From the NCBI GenBank assembly GCA_026008535.1, contig BRKX01000006.1, positions 49,154,664 to 49,218,663 on the forward strand: a stretch of DNA of 64,000 bases. The letters are read 5' to 3'. The notes beneath the pieces were generated by a model that worked only from the letters and a program-made list of their open reading frames with translations, did not search any database and was not told where the DNA came from. This document shows, in pieces, positions 60,646 through 64,000 of the stretch; the first letter of the stretch is position 1, and each line of letters opens with the position of its first letter. The stretch is from Perilla frutescens. Its lineage: Eukaryota > Streptophyta > Magnoliopsida > Lamiales > Lamiaceae. Both the position numbers and the translations under genes were made by a program.

Positions 60646-61210
60646 AAATAATAAATCCTAAAAAATATAAACCCTAAAAAATAAAATAAAAAATCTAAAA
60701 ACCCTAAAAAATAAAACCCCAGTAAAACCTAAAAAATTTCTAAAAATCATAAAAAAAACACTAAACCCTGAAAAAAAAACCATAAATCCTAAACCCCTAA
60801 ACTATAAACATTAATTGTGATGGAATAAACTCTTATTTGGATTAAATCGACTCACTAAAACTAACTAGCAGACTATGTACTTTTAAGGATACGAGTGATA
60901 TTTTTAAAATTTTGAATGATACTTTTTAGTGTTGCTGGTAATACTCATTTTGGTGAGTTTTTTTTATGGAGCGGATTAATCGGTGAATTTAACTAAAATG
61001 GACCCGTGTACTGAATAACTCAGTACACCGCATGTACTGAAAAGATGGTGATTATTTAATGAGTTTAATCTTGTCCCATCCAAATTTAATTAGTGAGGTG
61101 GTGAAAGTTGGGCCAAAACCCAAATTGAAAATAAATAAATTGGGCTTCCATTAATTTATCATTTTTTAGAATTAATTAAATAATATTTTAGTTCTTTTAT
61201 CTCAATTATA
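60646..61210. other. Intergenic DNA with AACCCTAAA-like short repeats
   Basis: 60650-60810 is rich in CCTAAAAAAT and ACCCTAAAA units. It resembles degenerate telomere-like sequence but is irregular. No gene is seen. Confidence 0.4.
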
Positions 61211-61342
61211 GAAGATGATTTTTTGGCTAACTCATTATCAATGTATATCGAAAAAAATGCTGAAAATATTGATACTGAATCAATCATTGATGATTTTTAT
61301 AGTATGAAGAAGCAACAAGTACAGCTTAAAATGTATAAAAGT
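61211..61342 (+). pseudogene. hAT transposase C-terminal remnant
   Basis: After an acceptor-like TTATAG the frame reads EDDFLANSLSMYIEKNAENI, then DTESIIDDFYSMKKQQVQL. This resembles the C-terminal end of plant hAT/TTF-type transposase proteins. No other part of an hAT element was found nearby. Recognition rests on a short motif from memory. Confidence 0.5.
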
Positions 61343-62048
61343 AATATTGTTAGTGAACACTATTTTTTATATTACTTTAGTTATTTAATATTTGTAAATT
61401 TATTATTTGTTATATGCTAAACATGTGAATGAGAATAATTTGCTCTCTTTTATTTTGCATGTATGGTTGCTTCTGCTGGAACAACATTCCACTACGTACT
61501 GAAGATTTAGATAATTGATTGGTCCTCTTATAAGTTAATTTATCTTTATATACTTTTGTCATTTATTGAATACTTCTAAGTAAAATATTCATATATTGTG
61601 AGAGAAAATATTATCGATGTATTGATATTATATATTACATATATTCAGTTTTTATATTTTGGAATTAAAAAAAATTCGCCACCCAACAAAAAATCGTGAC
61701 CCTCGAATTTGCGGCGATTCACTAGGCGTAACAAGAAATGGACGGCCAATAATTTCCCCCCCACCTATATAATTAGTGTGCACAATTTAAATAATTACTT
61801 TATTTATATCTTGTCAAGAAATAGGTCGGATAATTTTCACACGTATAATTAATGTGCACAATTTAGGCTGTTAACGGGGAGGGTTAGACAATGGTCTATA
61901 TGTACCATTTTGATTATTTCGGGATACTTTTGTTTTAGTTTATGTGCTTATTTGAACTATCAGCTATTTCTTAAATTTATCTTACATTTTTTTATGTATA
62001 TTCTTATAATATATGTTATAAAGATATTGGACGTTAGTTCAATATAAA

Positions 62049-62050
62049 AC

Positions 62051-62125
<75 letters not shown>
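62049..62125. repeat. (ATT)n microsatellite, about 25 units
   Basis: Uninterrupted trinucleotide run. Confidence 0.97.
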
Positions 62126-64000
62126 GTTTGTCGGACCACCAATATTGTGACGCATCATTTTGCTAAGGTTATTCGTGGTTTTCAGATTCCCTATTGTTTT
62201 GTCAAATCCGTTTCTTTTGTGGATGACATTCTTGACAATTCTCATTTATTTATTAAATGACACGTTGCTTTCGTTTATAAAAAAATTGAAAAATTTACAA
62301 TAGAAGAACTATATGAAAACTTTAATATATGAAAAGTAAACAACTCAAGTTGATACAACAATTAAATTTTGTCCGTAAGAGTATACATGTCCTCAAATTA
62401 GGGATAAAATTATATATTCAAGAAAAATTTCTAACTACCAAATCACTTTTAGTCTATTGTATAGATAGGGTGTCTCTTTCTCAATGTGGTCGGTAAGAAG
62501 AAAAACCTTAACCTCGGAGGCCCCGTACCCTTTTCATAATTTGAATTGACCCCATATTTTGAGACTATACAATATGCACAATTTTATTATACTTGCATCA
62601 ATATTATCCGCAAACTGCATACATCGTGTCATGCTAATAATTTTTTTTCTACAAGTAAAAATATATAATGATTTCTACAATCTTGTGGGTAGTATCCAAA
62701 GGAAAGAATCCAATTTATCATATAATACTACTACTACAATAACATAGAAATAAAAAATGAAAAGTTGACCAAGAATATTGCAGCCGCCCTTTGAATGTCA
62801 ACATTAAAATGTGTTTATTGTTTAATAATTTATATGATGGCGGATTCTGGCCACTTAAAAATTAGTCCTCTGTTTTCGATTAATTCCACACGTTTGGAAA
62901 TGGGTCAAAATGTAATTATTCATAACAAAAGGGGTTCAAACCCAATTTACGCTATTTATCGCCACAAAAGTTTGGTGCAAAACCTACTTCTTTTCCAAAG
63001 TCGGAACTTGGAAAGTGGAAACGAAATCGTGACCGAGTGGAAGAAGAAAATAATCAACGCTATATAGGTAAAGTGATGTTGAAGATTTCTAAATTCAACC
63101 TATTGAGTATTTTAATATTTTCATATAATTAATTTGTAAACTATATTTGAATTAAAATATATTAGTATAAATAATTAGCTAGGAGACATGAACGAACCTA
63201 GCAAGTAATGTAGACCTAGGAAGTTTCATATCATGACAAATCATAAACTACGAAAAAAAAAAAGAATTGTTGTATAGAAGCAGAGTTTATCCAGTACACT
63301 TATTCAAGACGTGGTTGGGGATTACCCTCGTCACACAGGAACAAAAAGAAAAAGAATTATCGAAAGCAAAATGAGTAATCCAGTTCATGCTTCGTAATTT
63401 GATTTAGATACTATTATGAATTCATGGGGCATTATTAATAAATGTCATTAGAAGTTATTATAAAAATGTATTAAAATAATGTGAATAAGGCAGTTTTTGC
63501 TCTAAAAATTCATTATAGGTTGTCATGTCATAATCTAGTGAGACACAATTGGGATATAGAGTTTAACCATAAGACTTAAATTGTCATAAATAAATGAGGC
63601 TAATTTGGCACGATACTAGTTTCTAATAAGAGTTAAGGTAGTTATAACTTATAAGTTTTGTAAAATGTTATGACAATTATTTTAAAGAAAGGTATTTAAA
63701 AAAATCCCAAAAATTCCAAATGGAAGTAAAAGTCAATGTTTTATTAGGACAAGAGATTGATATTCGTGATAACTTATTGCATGTTTTCTGCTTTTGTAAA
63801 TTAGAAGTTCATAGACTGCAATTGTCATAAATAAAGTTTTCTATAGATTGAGGCACTCTCAAGTCTCAAACCACTAAAAGCTCAACTCAATTCAAACCTA
63901 TTACATTTTTACTCAATTTTTTTTTCTTCTGATGTTTGTGTTAAATCCAAAGTTTCAGTTATATTATAATTATTTTTTAAGGTGAAAACAAAATCTTAAG
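62126..64000. other. AT-rich intergenic DNA to window end
   Basis: Short open frames (for example 62795-63067) have no recognisable features and are probably chance. Confidence 0.4.

Noticed and set aside
60650..60810. Interstitial telomere (CCCTAAA)n
   Set aside because: Units are irregular (CCTAAAAAAT, ACCCTAAAAA) and do not form a clean heptamer array.
61960..62142. Poly-Asn ORF
   Set aside because: It is the translation of the (ATT)n microsatellite and not a gene.
1..64000. CRISPR arrays, bacterial operons or riboswitches
   Set aside because: The DNA is plant nuclear with introns and retrotransposons. The tandem repeats seen lack unique spacers.

Overview
The window is plant nuclear DNA from a eudicot. 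The signs are AT-rich intergenic space, short GT-AG introns, plant-only gene families (a TBL xylan O-acetyltransferase, a cucumisin-type subtilase, an ARIADNE E3 fragment) and many plant transposons. I lean towards a Lamiales-like species, but nothing in the sequence proves that. Exon edges below were placed by eye from splice sites, reading phase and family similarity.

Layout. 1-1.7 kb: 5' part of a MuDR-type (MULE) transposase on the minus strand, with subterminal tandem repeats. 3.2-4.0 kb: a solo copia LTR with a perfect target duplication, perhaps inside an older Ty3-type LTR. 5.6 kb: a 31-bp piece matching plastid tRNA-Leu(UAG). 6.1-8.3 kb: a subtilase pseudogene carrying a roughly 190-bp inverted duplication that would fold into a long hairpin. 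12.3-15.3 kb: an intact five-exon TBL33-like gene (minus). 15.9 kb: a tRNA-type SINE. 17.3-24.4 kb: a complete but ORF-broken Ty1/copia element with two 847-bp LTRs, PBS and PPT. 26.5-32.3 kb: a transposon cluster, including two MULE-like long-TIR elements, one of which is interrupted by a TIR element carrying trihelix and HSP70 fragments. 33.8-35.4 kb: very AT-rich decayed repeats.

35.6-50.1 kb: an intact 23-exon gene for a tomosyn/Lgl-type WD40 protein ending in an R-SNARE motif. Its introns hold a SINE and other repeats, and exon 14 contains a possible 78-nt in-frame GC-AG intron. 52.2-57.8 kb: two parts of one MCM6-like helicase gene lying on opposite strands, with the middle of the gene missing. 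The 5' part keeps two E2F-type sites upstream. At 57.8 kb it runs directly into an antisense ARIADNE-like fragment, which ends at 58.9 kb in the same terminal sequence as the capturing TIR family. 58.9-64 kb: gene-poor, with tandem repeats and an hAT remnant.

Only two host genes look intact (TBL33-like and tomosyn-like). The rest is transposons and broken genes. The strongest unusual signals are the gene-fragment-carrying TIR family (four related copies), the split MCM6 and the hairpin in the subtilase.
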